57,600 bases of DNA from Chara braunii (Eukaryota > Streptophyta > Charophyceae > Charales > Characeae): NCBI GenBank assembly GCA_003427395.1, contig BFEA01000019.1, positions 1 through 57,600 on the forward strand, in the 5' to 3' direction. The notes beneath the pieces are model-generated. The model saw nothing but the letters and a program-made list of their open reading frames with translations, had not been told where the DNA came from and did no database searches. The translations under genes and the position numbers were made by a program. The first letter of the stretch is position 1; every line of letters begins with the position of its first letter. Positions 47,231-56,800 of the stretch are shown one piece after another.

Positions 47231-47342
47231 GTCCCACCATTGCCATATTTGCAGTGCCATTGGGCAGGCCAGCAGGCAGTGTTTGCGTCCCACCATTGCC
47301 ATATTTGCAGTGCCATTGGGCAGGCCAGTAGGCAGTGTTCCA
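47231..47342. repeat. 56-bp tandem duplication inside LINE copy E
   Basis: GTCCCACCATTGCC starts at 47,231 and again at 47,287. The two units are nearly identical (AGCAGG versus AGTAGG near the end). Since 56 is not a multiple of three, the duplication shifts the zf-RVT reading frame. Confidence 0.95.
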
Positions 47343-47633
47343 GATCAATCTGTCAAGTTGAACACGGTACCCCATTTCCACAGTGGGAGCAGATTGGCAA
47401 TAGTGCCCCTGTTTTTTGTAGATTAGTGCGCGAGGTTATCCAGTCGGGTGCTGGGAGACAGCGATGCACAATCTGCGAGTTCAGAGCCTTGTGAGATGTG
47501 GGCATTATATTATGTGTGCATAAGTGGACCAAGGGATACAGTGCAGGACTTGCTCTGTCAGTGCTGAGTCCCTTTTCCACCTAGACTGTACCACCTCTTG
47601 GACTCATGGGTCGTATGCGCCTGCTTGTACCCT

Positions 47634-47941
47634 GCGTAGCACGGCGAACGTGTTCGCACCCCTTCCTCGTCCGCGCGAACGGCTCGCGAACGTGTTCGAG
47701 CAAGCATAATTGTTTTTTTCATGATTTTTAACTCACGTTTGACTAAGAATTTGAACATGACTCCAAGGCAAAAGTTGCTTGGATTGTTGTTTTACATGAG
47801 ATCTATAGTTTTCAGATTTTTCTGAGTTTTTTTTCCTTTTTTAATTTTGATAATGTTTGCGTTCGGAGGGTTTTGGGCGCTCGTTCGTGTTCGGGCAAAC
47901 ATGTTTGTTTTCGCCTCTGAATGCAAACACAATGCTACACA
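47634..47941. mobile_element. 308-bp non-autonomous TIR element (MITE-like) with 11-bp target duplication
   Basis: GCTTGTACCCT is found exactly on both sides (47,623-47,633 and 47,942-47,952), a direct repeat expected of a target-site duplication. The ends form a short terminal inverted repeat, TGCGTAGCA (47,633-47,641) against TGCTACACA (47,933-47,941). The interior is AT-rich and non-coding with a palindromic CGAACGTGTTCG word near each end. A duplication of 9-11 bp fits the Mutator-like superfamily, where 9-11 bp is usual; this is an inference because no transposase is present. It is younger than LINE copy E, which it interrupts. Confidence 0.72.
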
Positions 47942-48619
47942 GCTTGTACCCTTCTCGCACAAGTACTGCCAGACTGGTATGGGTTCTCGGCCTTTCCACT
48001 CCCCCATTCTTGTGGGTCAAATGGGTGCGCGCACGACGTGGTAGGCATTTCGTAGTCGAAGTAAACAGTGTCCTCTGTACCCGCCACCCTCACTCTGGAC
48101 AGTCCTTCCACTGGGGGCACACAAATGGAGTTTGGATCCCTCTTTAGGGTGGCCCAGCTCAACCTTGGTACATTCGGTTTGTATGCCTGTAGCTGCACCC
48201 CTTGTACGGTGGTGTGGCCCACCCTAAATTCAGTCATGGGGACAGGTTTAGGGCAACTTTGGATGACCTTGTCTTGGGTTTGAATCTTCGGTCCCTCCTG
48301 CAGTGCATGCAGCCCCCCACTGCAGCGGGAGTGCACGACGGATGGGGTCCAGTTTTTCCTGGCTTCTCCTTATGTATTTCATTTTCGGTTGCAGCTACTG
48401 GGCAGACTTCCACATACCACTGTGGCTGTCCTAGAGGTCTCCCACCACAAAGACGCCGTTCTTCACCCATGTGAGCCAGTGGGAAATGGCTGCTAAGGAC
48501 AGCGGCTCCCCAGTTTCATCACATATGTCCGGGTCCCCGAACAGCGGTTGCCTCCATTATATCTCTTGCCGTCTTAGTGGGGGGCACTTCTTGGTTGGCC
48601 CCATCTGCCTCCACAGGTG

Positions 48620-48669
48620 CAGCACCGTGGTCCACAGTGGGTGACAGCACCGTGGTCCACAGTCGGTGA
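48620..48669. repeat. 25-bp tandem duplication
   Basis: CAGCACCGTGGTCCACAGT is present at 48,620 and 48,645, with one base changed after it. Confidence 0.9.
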
Positions 48670-49410
48670 CCGTCATGTTTGAGGTCCCATCGTACCCTGT
48701 TGCGGGTTGTGCCATCCCTCCTGCGGTGCGGGGGGGCCGGCACTGATCAGGCAGTATTTGTCAACCATGTTAGAGGTTGAACCGGGGTATGCGGGTGGGA
48801 GGGAGGGGCCAGGCTTGATAGCTGTACGTAAGCCAGCTGCAGCCATGGAACGTCATTCGCAAGCAACGGTTGGATGAGACTTTGACGATAAAGTCCCGGG
48901 TCCAGGATAACCAGCCCTCCCACTTTCTTTGGCTGGGCCACGTATTTCCATGCCACCCTCTTTAAACATCCGGTCAACTTATGATCGTTTCTCCACAAAT
49001 AGTCAGGCTGACAGCGCTGCCCACAGAAGTGAGAGTTGCTTTTTGGGGATCTCCCGACATGATGTTTTGTACCAGATGCCAGCGCCTTACCTACCAACGA
49101 TGTGTGAAGGCCATCACTGCCGAACGAGAGTGGGAGAAGAAGGTTGGATATCAAGCGTCCTACTAGTGAGGGGGCCAGCTGGTAGGATGGTAATAGGGTA
49201 CAGCAGCAGCAGAGATGGTGGCTCTGTTGCAGCAAGACTTGCCGGAGTGAGGTAAAGAGGATGGAGGGGAGTCTGAGTCTTTTCCTGACTTTTTGCCTAT
49301 TTTCGGTAGCTTGCTTGTATCTCTTGATCTAGCTCTTAGCCAAAGCCGGGTAGTGGCCCCGGTACTGCGAACTCTCAATTTTTTTCAAAATCCTATGTAA
49401 TTTTCTATAT

Positions 49411-49542
49411 GGGACGCTGGGCCCGGTTCCCAGCACGTGCTGCTCCCCACGAATAGATTGGAGCTTGGACCCGCTTTCCAGCAGGTGCTGCTCCCCACCA
49501 ATAGACCGGAGCACCCGTTCTCTTGCTAGGGGGGGGGTGCTC
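49411..49542 (+). repeat. LINE 3'-end fragment with duplicated block and hairpin
   Basis: The GGGACGCTGG block is here duplicated with a 47-bp offset (49,416 and 49,463), each copy ending AATAGA-x-x-GGAGC. It is followed by a terminal hairpin GAGCACCC/GGGTGCTC (49,509-49,516 with 49,535-49,542). No ORF2 is attached on the left, so this is a severely truncated copy or a remnant. Confidence 0.8.
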
Positions 49543-49900
49543 TTTTTTTTTTTTTCGTTTTTTTTTTTTTTTAGAAGGGCCCAGTGCCCAAGGCTCCAAT
49601 TATGAGTTTGATTACAACACTTAACCCCACGCCTCTTCCCATTAGGGCTGGAAGAGCCTCAGCCACTGCTCCCCTGGCGACAGCTTCCCTGCATAACACG
49701 AATATAGTAAAATCTTGGGGCATTGATTGCTTCCCCAGTAAGGATTAACCCCGATGTGTAGTGAATCAAACTCTGCCCTACTCGACTCCTCAATTATCCA
49801 CTACAATCTTCTGCACAGTGAGGAGTAGGGGAGATACAAATAAGGCAAAGAGATTAATAACAGGGCAAGCCATTATAGTAGTTTATTGATAGTTACGATG
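49543..49900 (-). mobile_element. possible retroposon end with poly(A) on minus strand
   Basis: A T-rich run at 49,543-49,573 reads as a poly(A) tail on the minus strand of whatever lies to the right. The next 300 bp have no recognised coding sequence. It could be a SINE or a truncated LINE; nothing identifies it. Confidence 0.3.
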
Positions 49901-49964
49901 AGCTTCCCCCCATGATCCTAATTAGCCACTAACCATACAAGTGGGGAAGGCTCTATTGCAGAAA

Positions 49965-50257
49965 ATTCAAAACGAAATACCCACGTGTCAGGAAAGGCAT
50001 CAATCACATACGCAACCCTGGTGCCTAACCCCACTGCACCTCCTGCCTTGCCACGTGGTGGAAACCTATGTTTATAGCAAGAGGGTATGAGAACCTGATG
50101 AATCGAAAACGTGCTTGAGTGAGAAAAGTTGAAAAAGGTCAAATCGCAATACCCACGTGGCAGGGCTCAAAACAATCACACAAACAGCTCCGGTGTTGCC
50201 GATCCTCCCGACACTACCTGCCCGCCACGTGGCCAAAAGTGCGCTCGAGTGGGAAAA
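49965..50257. promoter_or_regulatory. two tandem modules bounded by inverted CCACGTGG (G-box) motifs
   Basis: CACGTG occurs at about 49,983, 50,052, 50,154 and 50,227. Each pair brackets about 75 bp and is inverted (CCACGTGTCAGG against the complement of CCTGCCTTGCCACGTGG). The two modules are about 172 bp apart and share the flanking TTGAAAAAG/ATACCCACGTG sequence. CACGTG is the plant G-box core, so this may be a promoter or enhancer, possibly an LTR piece, directly upstream of the truncated pol fragment. Function is not shown. Confidence 0.4.
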
Positions 50258-50919
50258 ATTGAAAAAGCGAGGTGCGGACCTTGCTCGCGGGGTACGGCGT
50301 GGTAGCAAACTATACTACTGTCGCGCACCCCCATGCGAACGCACCTGTGGAGAGGGGGCACAACACCATCACGAATCTCCTGGCTAAATGGACGGAGGGG
50401 AAGCCTAACCAATGGTCGAAGTTCCTGAGAGCAACTTTCTTCGTGGAAAATGTTACAGTGAAAAGGACTACCAAGTATGCGCCGGCCACTCTATGGTATG
50501 GACGGCATGCCACCTTCCCCATAGAAAGTTTTATGAAGACGTGGAGGCGCCAGGACCTGGAAGTGAACCCATCCTCTGAAGAACTGCTCGACATACGGGC
50601 GCGACAAGTGGGGGCCGTTGAAGACAGGCTACGGGAGGCCGTTGGTCAGGTGGAGAGAATTCGCATGGAAGATAAGATGAGGTGGGACCAGATGGCCCGA
50701 ATAAGGAAGGAGCCACTGAAGGTTGGAGACGTGGTGCTGCTGTACGATTCCTCGCTGGAGAAGCAGTGGTCCAGGAAACTTGACAAGCGGTGGCTGGGAC
50801 CCTATCGGATCGTGCGGTGTGGCAAGTTTGGGGCCTACCAAATTGAGGAGCTGGACGGGGCAGGATGGCAGGACTGGGTATCAGGGACAAGGCTGAAGAA
50901 GTTCGTGGCTAGGGAATAG
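50258..50919 (+). pseudogene. Ty3/gypsy pol 3' end: integrase C-terminal half (plus copy)
   Basis: An open frame without stops from about 50,258 to TAG 50,917. It starts inside the integrase catalytic core (LLAGYGVVANYTT) and contains the third catalytic residue E in APVERGHNTI, the helix NLLAKWTEGKPNQW, and the C-terminal domain with RWLGPYRIV and the end TRLKKFVARE. It is clearly the same family as the minus copy at 14,424-16,161. The zinc-binding domain and the first two catalytic D are absent, cut off at the 5' junction with the CACGTG modules, so it is inactive despite the open frame. Confidence 0.88.
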
Positions 50920-51101
50920 GTAAGGGGCCATGAGACCTCGTTAGGAATAAAGTCTTTCCTAGACGTTACCCAGGTCAGGTGCTTGGATAGGTGGATGATT
51001 GGGGTGGATGGGTGTGATGAGTATGTGGGATTCCCCTAGGCTAATGGCCCAGTTGCTTACCCTGCTGTGTGTCTGTCTGTTGTCTCTTGCCTGTTGTGCA
51101 G
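50920..51101 (+). other. intron-like segment between integrase and gag-like ORF
   Basis: AG|GTAAG immediately follows the integrase stop (donor from 50,920). TTGCCTGTTGTGCAG ends at 51,101. The acceptor is followed after 22 nt by the gag-like ATG (51,124). The distance from acceptor to ATG is identical in the minus copy, where donor and acceptor are also present. Splicing would give a subgenomic message with this ORF near its 5' part. Confidence 0.5.
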
Positions 51102-51123
51102 GTCTGACTTTTCGAAGGCAGTC

Positions 51124-53808
51124 ATGCAGAGGGGCGGGAGGGACACACGGTCACGCCAGGGGCCCCAGAGGATGGAGGGAAGGGGCAAGCGGCATGAGCC
51201 GCCTAGGAGGGAGCCTACGCCTGAGTTCGATGACGACAACATTGAGCTTTTCTTGGACGTATATCGGGACCATGCGGCACAGAGAGGGTGGTCAATGGTG
51301 GAGAGGATTCACCACTTGAGGGGTATAGGGCGGTTCGAGGAGCCCGTCGCTCAGATATGTGAGGAGGCCCTGACTTGGCCAGACGTGGAGGCCGGGATGC
51401 AGAGGTTGAGAGTTTCCCCTACGGGGCGTGACGGCATGCCCATTCGATTGGAGGAGGGGAACACAGATGAGTTCATCCCCGCATATGAGCACTACACGTT
51501 GAGTCTGGGGGTTGCACAGGAGGAATGGGTCCAGGCCCTACATATCTGGACAAGGCAGGCAGAGAAGCAGGTGGCCAAGCAGATTCAGGAGAGGGCTCGA
51601 GACTGGGAGGACTGTCAGGCCCAGCTCAGTAGGGCGTTCGGACGGCCACAGCACGAGAGGCACGAGCCCAGGGTTGAGAAACGACGGCGAAGCAAGAAGC
51701 CAAGGGAACCGGCACCGAGAGAGACGGGGTTGGCCAGAGAGAGGAGGGGAGCCCCAGCGCAGCGGGAGGATGAGCCCGCAGGGCCCGCACTGGCAGAAGA
51801 GTCGTTCCCTGCCTGTGGCCTCCGGGCGGTTGAGTTTTGGTGGATTACGAGTGAGGAGTTGAGGCCGCCCTCGCCACTGCCATCAATGCAGGATCTGGAC
51901 ATACCAAGAGAGACGCCATTCCGAAGTTTAACGACTCATCTTGATGTATCCCAATGGGAGGCCTCACGGCTGGGAGAGGGCTCAGTTGAGCCAGCGTGCT
52001 ACGTGCCATTGGAGGAGCCCCACGACCCCGAGATGGAGACAGACACGCGAGGCCGAGAGGAGCCACAGGATCTTGAGATGGCAGTCGAGCGGCCGGATCC
52101 GGTACGACCCTAGGTTGGAGAGGTGATCACGGTCGAAGATGATACCCCTCCATGTTCCCCAGTTCCAGGGCCAGCTCAGCGTTCATGGCCAGAGGGGATT
52201 CCTGAGCCGGGCAGCGAGGAGATTCCGGAGTCCCCTGCGGCCACCGTCATGCCTGAGCAGGAGGCAGAGGCGGAGGATCAGGGAGTGTGTGAGATAGAGG
52301 GGATGGAGGCGCCCCCTGACCTGCCATCGTCCACGCACGTGACTAGGAGTCCGGTCATCGAGGAACCCGTTCCAGCGGAGTTACCGCCAGTAGTGCCATG
52401 CGCGAGCGAAGGGATGAGGGCCGAGGCGATGGCTCCAGAGGGCCAGGGGCCGCGAGTGAGAGGGACCCCGAGGGAGACCCGCGAGGAGAAGTCCGCCCGG
52501 TTGCGAGTCCGTCTGGACGAGATACATGCGAAGCAAGCTGAGATGGAGGCGGCAGGGATAGAGCCGACACCGCCAGTCGAGCCCACGACGAGCGAGCAGA
52601 GGATTGACGAGTTGTTGGCTAAGTATGAGAGTCAGAGGGATGCGGCCCGCCAGAGGCCACGAGAGGCAGGACCGACAGGCGAGGGGACGAGTGAGTTGAG
52701 GGACATGGGAGACATGGGATTCTCTGCGACCAGGATGGCGATTGAGCGCATGGATCGGAGTGTATGCGATACGGCAGTCACATCTTTCCAATGGTATAAT
52801 TTACTCAGCAATGAGCTCAGGGTTAATGAGTTGGAGGTAGAGCAACTGATTGCTTAGCTTGCCGAGGAGAGGGTGAGGAGCCAGGCCAGAGAGGTTGAGT
52901 GGGAGAGGAGATTTGGGGAGATGGCGACCGCTATGGATAGGCTCTCAGCAGCCTGGGAGGCTAGTAGGACAGGGCCGGTCGGTGCTGACATCCAGGGCTG
53001 TGGGATGCAGGCGTCGTCGAGTCAGGGAGTAGCAGTGGAAGTCCCTCGTCAGGCCGAGCCGATGGAGGAGGCGCCCTTGGACGCAGTCGAGAAGGAGAGT
53101 GGCGCGCAGGAGTCGCTTATGGCTATGTCCACGGAGAGGAGGGGTTCGCGCTTGCATGAGTTGGCGGCAGCCATGGGGATAGGCACTCCACAAGAGGGGC
53201 CTCAGGGACTTGACGCTCCAGAGCATGCCCCGAGGTGGGGAGAGTTGAGGGCGGAGCTGGGCTCCTGGGCCACGGGGACAGACTCAGGAGTGCTTGACTC
53301 GCGACGGCAATAGCGGCAGGAGGTCATGAGTGAGCCCGCCGCTATGAGGGGCTCTCAGCCGATAGGAGTATGCAGGGATGAGGCGGCGATGACAGAGAGC
53401 GCTCATGAGGAGGGGCCCCGGGAGTTGGACACGCCAGAGCGCGGGCCAGGGAGTGCGGCTGCACGAGGGGGTGAGGGTGCTGAGGCTATGGGGTCAGGAC
53501 TGCAGGGCCATGTGGGGTTGCCCTCGTGTCATGAGGTGGCTACTGAGACCATAGGGATATCTTCGACATCGAGTTCGCAGGGGGGAAAGAAGAAGACTGC
53601 TAGGTGGCATGATACCTCTTGTTTTTGGTGCAAGGTGGCGGGACATAGAGCCGTGAACTGTCCAGAGTTCCTTGAGGATAAGGCCGAAGGGTGAGTCGTG
53701 GAGGTCGACGACAAATTCTATGACAGACAGGGCAGGATAGTGGAGCGAGCTCCAGATGGGGCCAGGGCCCAGTTATACAGACAGAACCAGGAGGAATTGT
53801 GTCAGTAG
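51124..53808 (+). pseudogene. gag-like ORF with zinc knuckle, four in-frame stops (plus copy)
   Basis: One frame of about 895 codons is interrupted only by TAG 52,111, TAG 52,855, TAG 53,311 and TGA 53,692, ending at TAG 53,806. The start ATG is chosen because it is the first after the putative acceptor and matches the minus copy. Residues 35-175 look like a retrotransposon gag core (NIELFLDVYRDHA, LRGIGRFEEPVA, FIPAYEHYTLSLG, then WTRQAEKQVAKQIQERARDW and LSRAFGRP). The middle is P/E/R rich, with coiled-coil-like stretches around residues 560-620. A canonical CCHC zinc knuckle, C-x2-C-x4-H-x4-C (CFWCKVAGHRAVNC), lies at residues 833-846 (53,620-53,661). The ORF is long for a gag. It lies downstream of integrase, which is the reverse of the usual gag-pol order. 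Confidence 0.82.
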
Positions 53809-56800
53809 GGATCGGTCTGTCTATGTATTGATAGGACTAGAGATCTTTGACACACACAGGGCAGGGTTAGAGGTGTACATACCTTGAGTCAGTTGAGCGG
53901 GCCCTAGGTGTGTGTGTGCGTAGGGGTGGTGAGATGAGCTCCTATCCGTTTGTACATATGCGTTCGACTTTCGCTCACTTGCCTCCTCTTGAGAGTCTTC
54001 GTGGGCTATGACCCAGGGGTAGGGCTCGACCGTGTGATGTATGAGACTACTTAGTTACATTTGGTTTTGGGATTCAGAAGCTTGCTGCTCTGAATGGGAT
54101 TTGGGAGTTCGTAGCACTCAGGGTGTGAGTTCTCCCTGCAGGGGAGGACAGGGGCTAGAATATTCTATGGATGATTAGGCAGGTGCTATGCTCCCGAGTG
54201 TACTTGATGAGTATACAGTGGGGTTATGAGTCCCATTCAGACGGGCGGAGTATGGAGTTGGGTGTTTGTATTCGATTGTTGGGGGAGGCATTCTACTCCG
54301 TGAGTGTACTATGAGTTGAGATCCTATGGGACTTGTTTTGTGACGATCACTATCGCTCTCACATGTGTGGATTTATCTCGATGAATGTTTGGCTTTGAGT
54401 GAGAGATGCACAGGATGCATCTCATGGGCATGATTGTGTAAATTGTAGAGCTGTCTACCCTCTGGTATACTCGTGCGGTCTGCTACAAGCGGACGAGAGG
54501 GCAGGGTATAAGGAGGGAAAGTGCAGCCCGTTTGTGAAAAATTGTGAGGATCCTACGGGATTGATGGATTTAGGAATTTGCATGCTTGGTCGTACTAAAA
54601 CACCGTTGCATAAGCTGTACAGGGACCCAGAAGGTGGTCCCTCAGTTTGAGTTGTTTGATGATTAAGGCCCCCTTCATAATTCTGGGAGGTGGGAGTTAT
54701 ATTGCGTGGAGACCCCTTCATGGTTTTGGAAGAGGTCGTGTGAGGAGCCATCCCATACAAAAGGGGTGGCCAGGAAGTCTTTTATGGAAGGCACCCTTCA
54801 CCCAGTAAGGGTGGGCAAAAAAAGAATGATGTGGAAAGCATTGTCTGTGCTGATAAAGTCTGACGAGAGGAGACCATGCTTGCTTGAAATGTGTGAGGAG
54901 GGCGAGAGATGCCTCAGGGTGGGCGACTGCTGGGTCTGATCAAGTCAGGAGCCGCGGCCTCGTGGACCCGGCGGGGAGATTGTTTGTGACTGAGTAAAGG
55001 ATGCCGTGCCTATTACAGGAGGGTCGGTAAATGCCTTTGGACCCCTGCGTAGTCCCGCAGCGGCCGTGAATCGTTTGTAACGCCCCGCCTGGCCACCTGT
55101 GCTGATTCTGAGACATGTTTAAAGGAATACCAAGCTAACGGTAAAGCTTAGTGCCACCTGGGCGCAACCCCTTGTGGATGGCTGCTAGCCGACACAACCT
55201 GGTTGCGGGCCCGCAAGGCAAGAGTTTAAGGGGAGTTACCCGCCCCAAGGAAATTACCTTGCGGGATAAGAGTCGAGTCTTTTGGGATCCCTGATTGATT
55301 GGTTATCAGGGATATACCTGCAATTGTATAACCAATGGGAGGATACTGCCGCTAAGGTAACAATGTGGTGGGCCGTAGACCTGGCCCGATCAACCAGGCT
55401 ACGGTGGGCCCAGATGGGGACCTGACATTTCTGTACTAGGCTGCAGAAAAGCCCAAGAGAGGCTATAAGCTTATACATGTATGTTTTGTTTGACTGTGAG
55501 GAACTTGTTGAAGAAGGCAGAGAGTGCCTTCATAGGCCCCATTCGAAGCCTGCGTCCCTAGTTATGGCTCTGCTTATGAGGAAGAGGCTAACTGGGACAC
55601 CCAACGAGAGGTCGGCGGTTGTCTACGACAAAGGGGAAGAGGATGGTTTGGGGGCTTTGGAACTTATGCTGTAGTATTGACGCGTGATATCAGGACAATG
55701 GAGACCCAGGTTGAAACCCTGACAGCATATAGTTGTGTGGCACGAATTGATGGAGGCCTCGACCCTGAGTCTGTCGGCTAATCGGATTGGTTCTGATCTC
55801 ATCAGCATTTGGAATGTAATGGAAATCTATAGCTTTTTGATCTGGCGACGCGACGGGGACGTCGCTTAATATGGTCCGGTAAGCTGTCGGCGCGAATATC
55901 CTAACAAGGGTATCTGCCCTGATTTTTGCAAGTGACAGAAAGGCTTGGTTAACCTGGATCTTGAGTGCCCGGCCGGGAAAATGCGAAGGTCGCCCGCACG
56001 TAGGCAAGGGTCTGTCCTGTCCCAGTAGGGAGTAGGTGGGCGCGCAATATTTAAGGCACGCATGTGATTTTTCCTAATTGAGTAGGCGGCTAGGGTAGCC
56101 GACCGACCCAGACCGTGTTACGGCCCTGGTTAGGGAATGAAAGTTTATTTTTGATAGGTGCGCGTGACCGAGGGTAGGGCTGGCGCGCCGGTAGGCGCAT
56201 GGGACGGCCATGGCGCGGGGTGGTAGACCGATGCGGACACCTAGGGTCCGTGGGTGCAATTGTGGGCCGAAAAAGTAACCAGGGCGGTCTCTTGGCCGGA
56301 ACGCCGCACGACACCACTTTATATGGGGAGCCGCGCCTGCCAGTCACAGGCTTGGGCTTAGCCCTATCGGTTACGACGTTGGATTGTTTCAGCAGAGGTA
56401 CGAGGTTTGAGACCGGCGGACGGCGGTACGGGAGCGACAGAGCGGCAAGGAGCAAAAGGGGTCGAGGGTCCCATGGGACTATCCCCCTTTTTGCGGAGGG
56501 AGCCGACTGCGGGCCCGCATTGCAGGATCAAGGGAGCGCCGGGGGGGGGTCCGTGCACGGCGGAAAATTTGGGTAGTATTCCCTCCGTTGGCGGAATTTT
56601 TGTCTTGGTCCGTACTGCCGCTTTGACACCCGCGCATGGGGGTGGGTGGTAATCGGGGGCAGGCCCTTAGGTACAACCGAGATGGCACGAAAGAGTCCAA
56701 AGATGATCCCGGACGGGAACCTGACCGGGTACATGCGCGAACGAGGGAGGGAGGCCGGATTCGCGTGTGATGCCAGCGAGATGGGCAAGTGCCGGGATGT

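Larger units (their letters stand above)
46811..49235 (-). pseudogene. LINE copy E ORF2: connector to C-terminus, broken
   Basis: On minus, 49,080-48,750 carries the connector seen in copy A (YLWRNDHKLTGCLKRVAWKY, then GGLVILDPGLYRQSLIQPL). The zf-RVT region lies around 47,490-47,300 (RCLPAPDWITSR, then ICSHCGNGVPCS), and QIWQWWDVMWHEL with AIWRVRC follows to about 46,950. Frames are broken several times. A 25-bp tandem duplication lies at 48,620-48,669, a 56-bp one at 47,231-47,342, and a foreign 308-bp element at 47,634-47,941. The copy is 5'-truncated: no RT core or endonuclease is visible. Confidence 0.8.
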
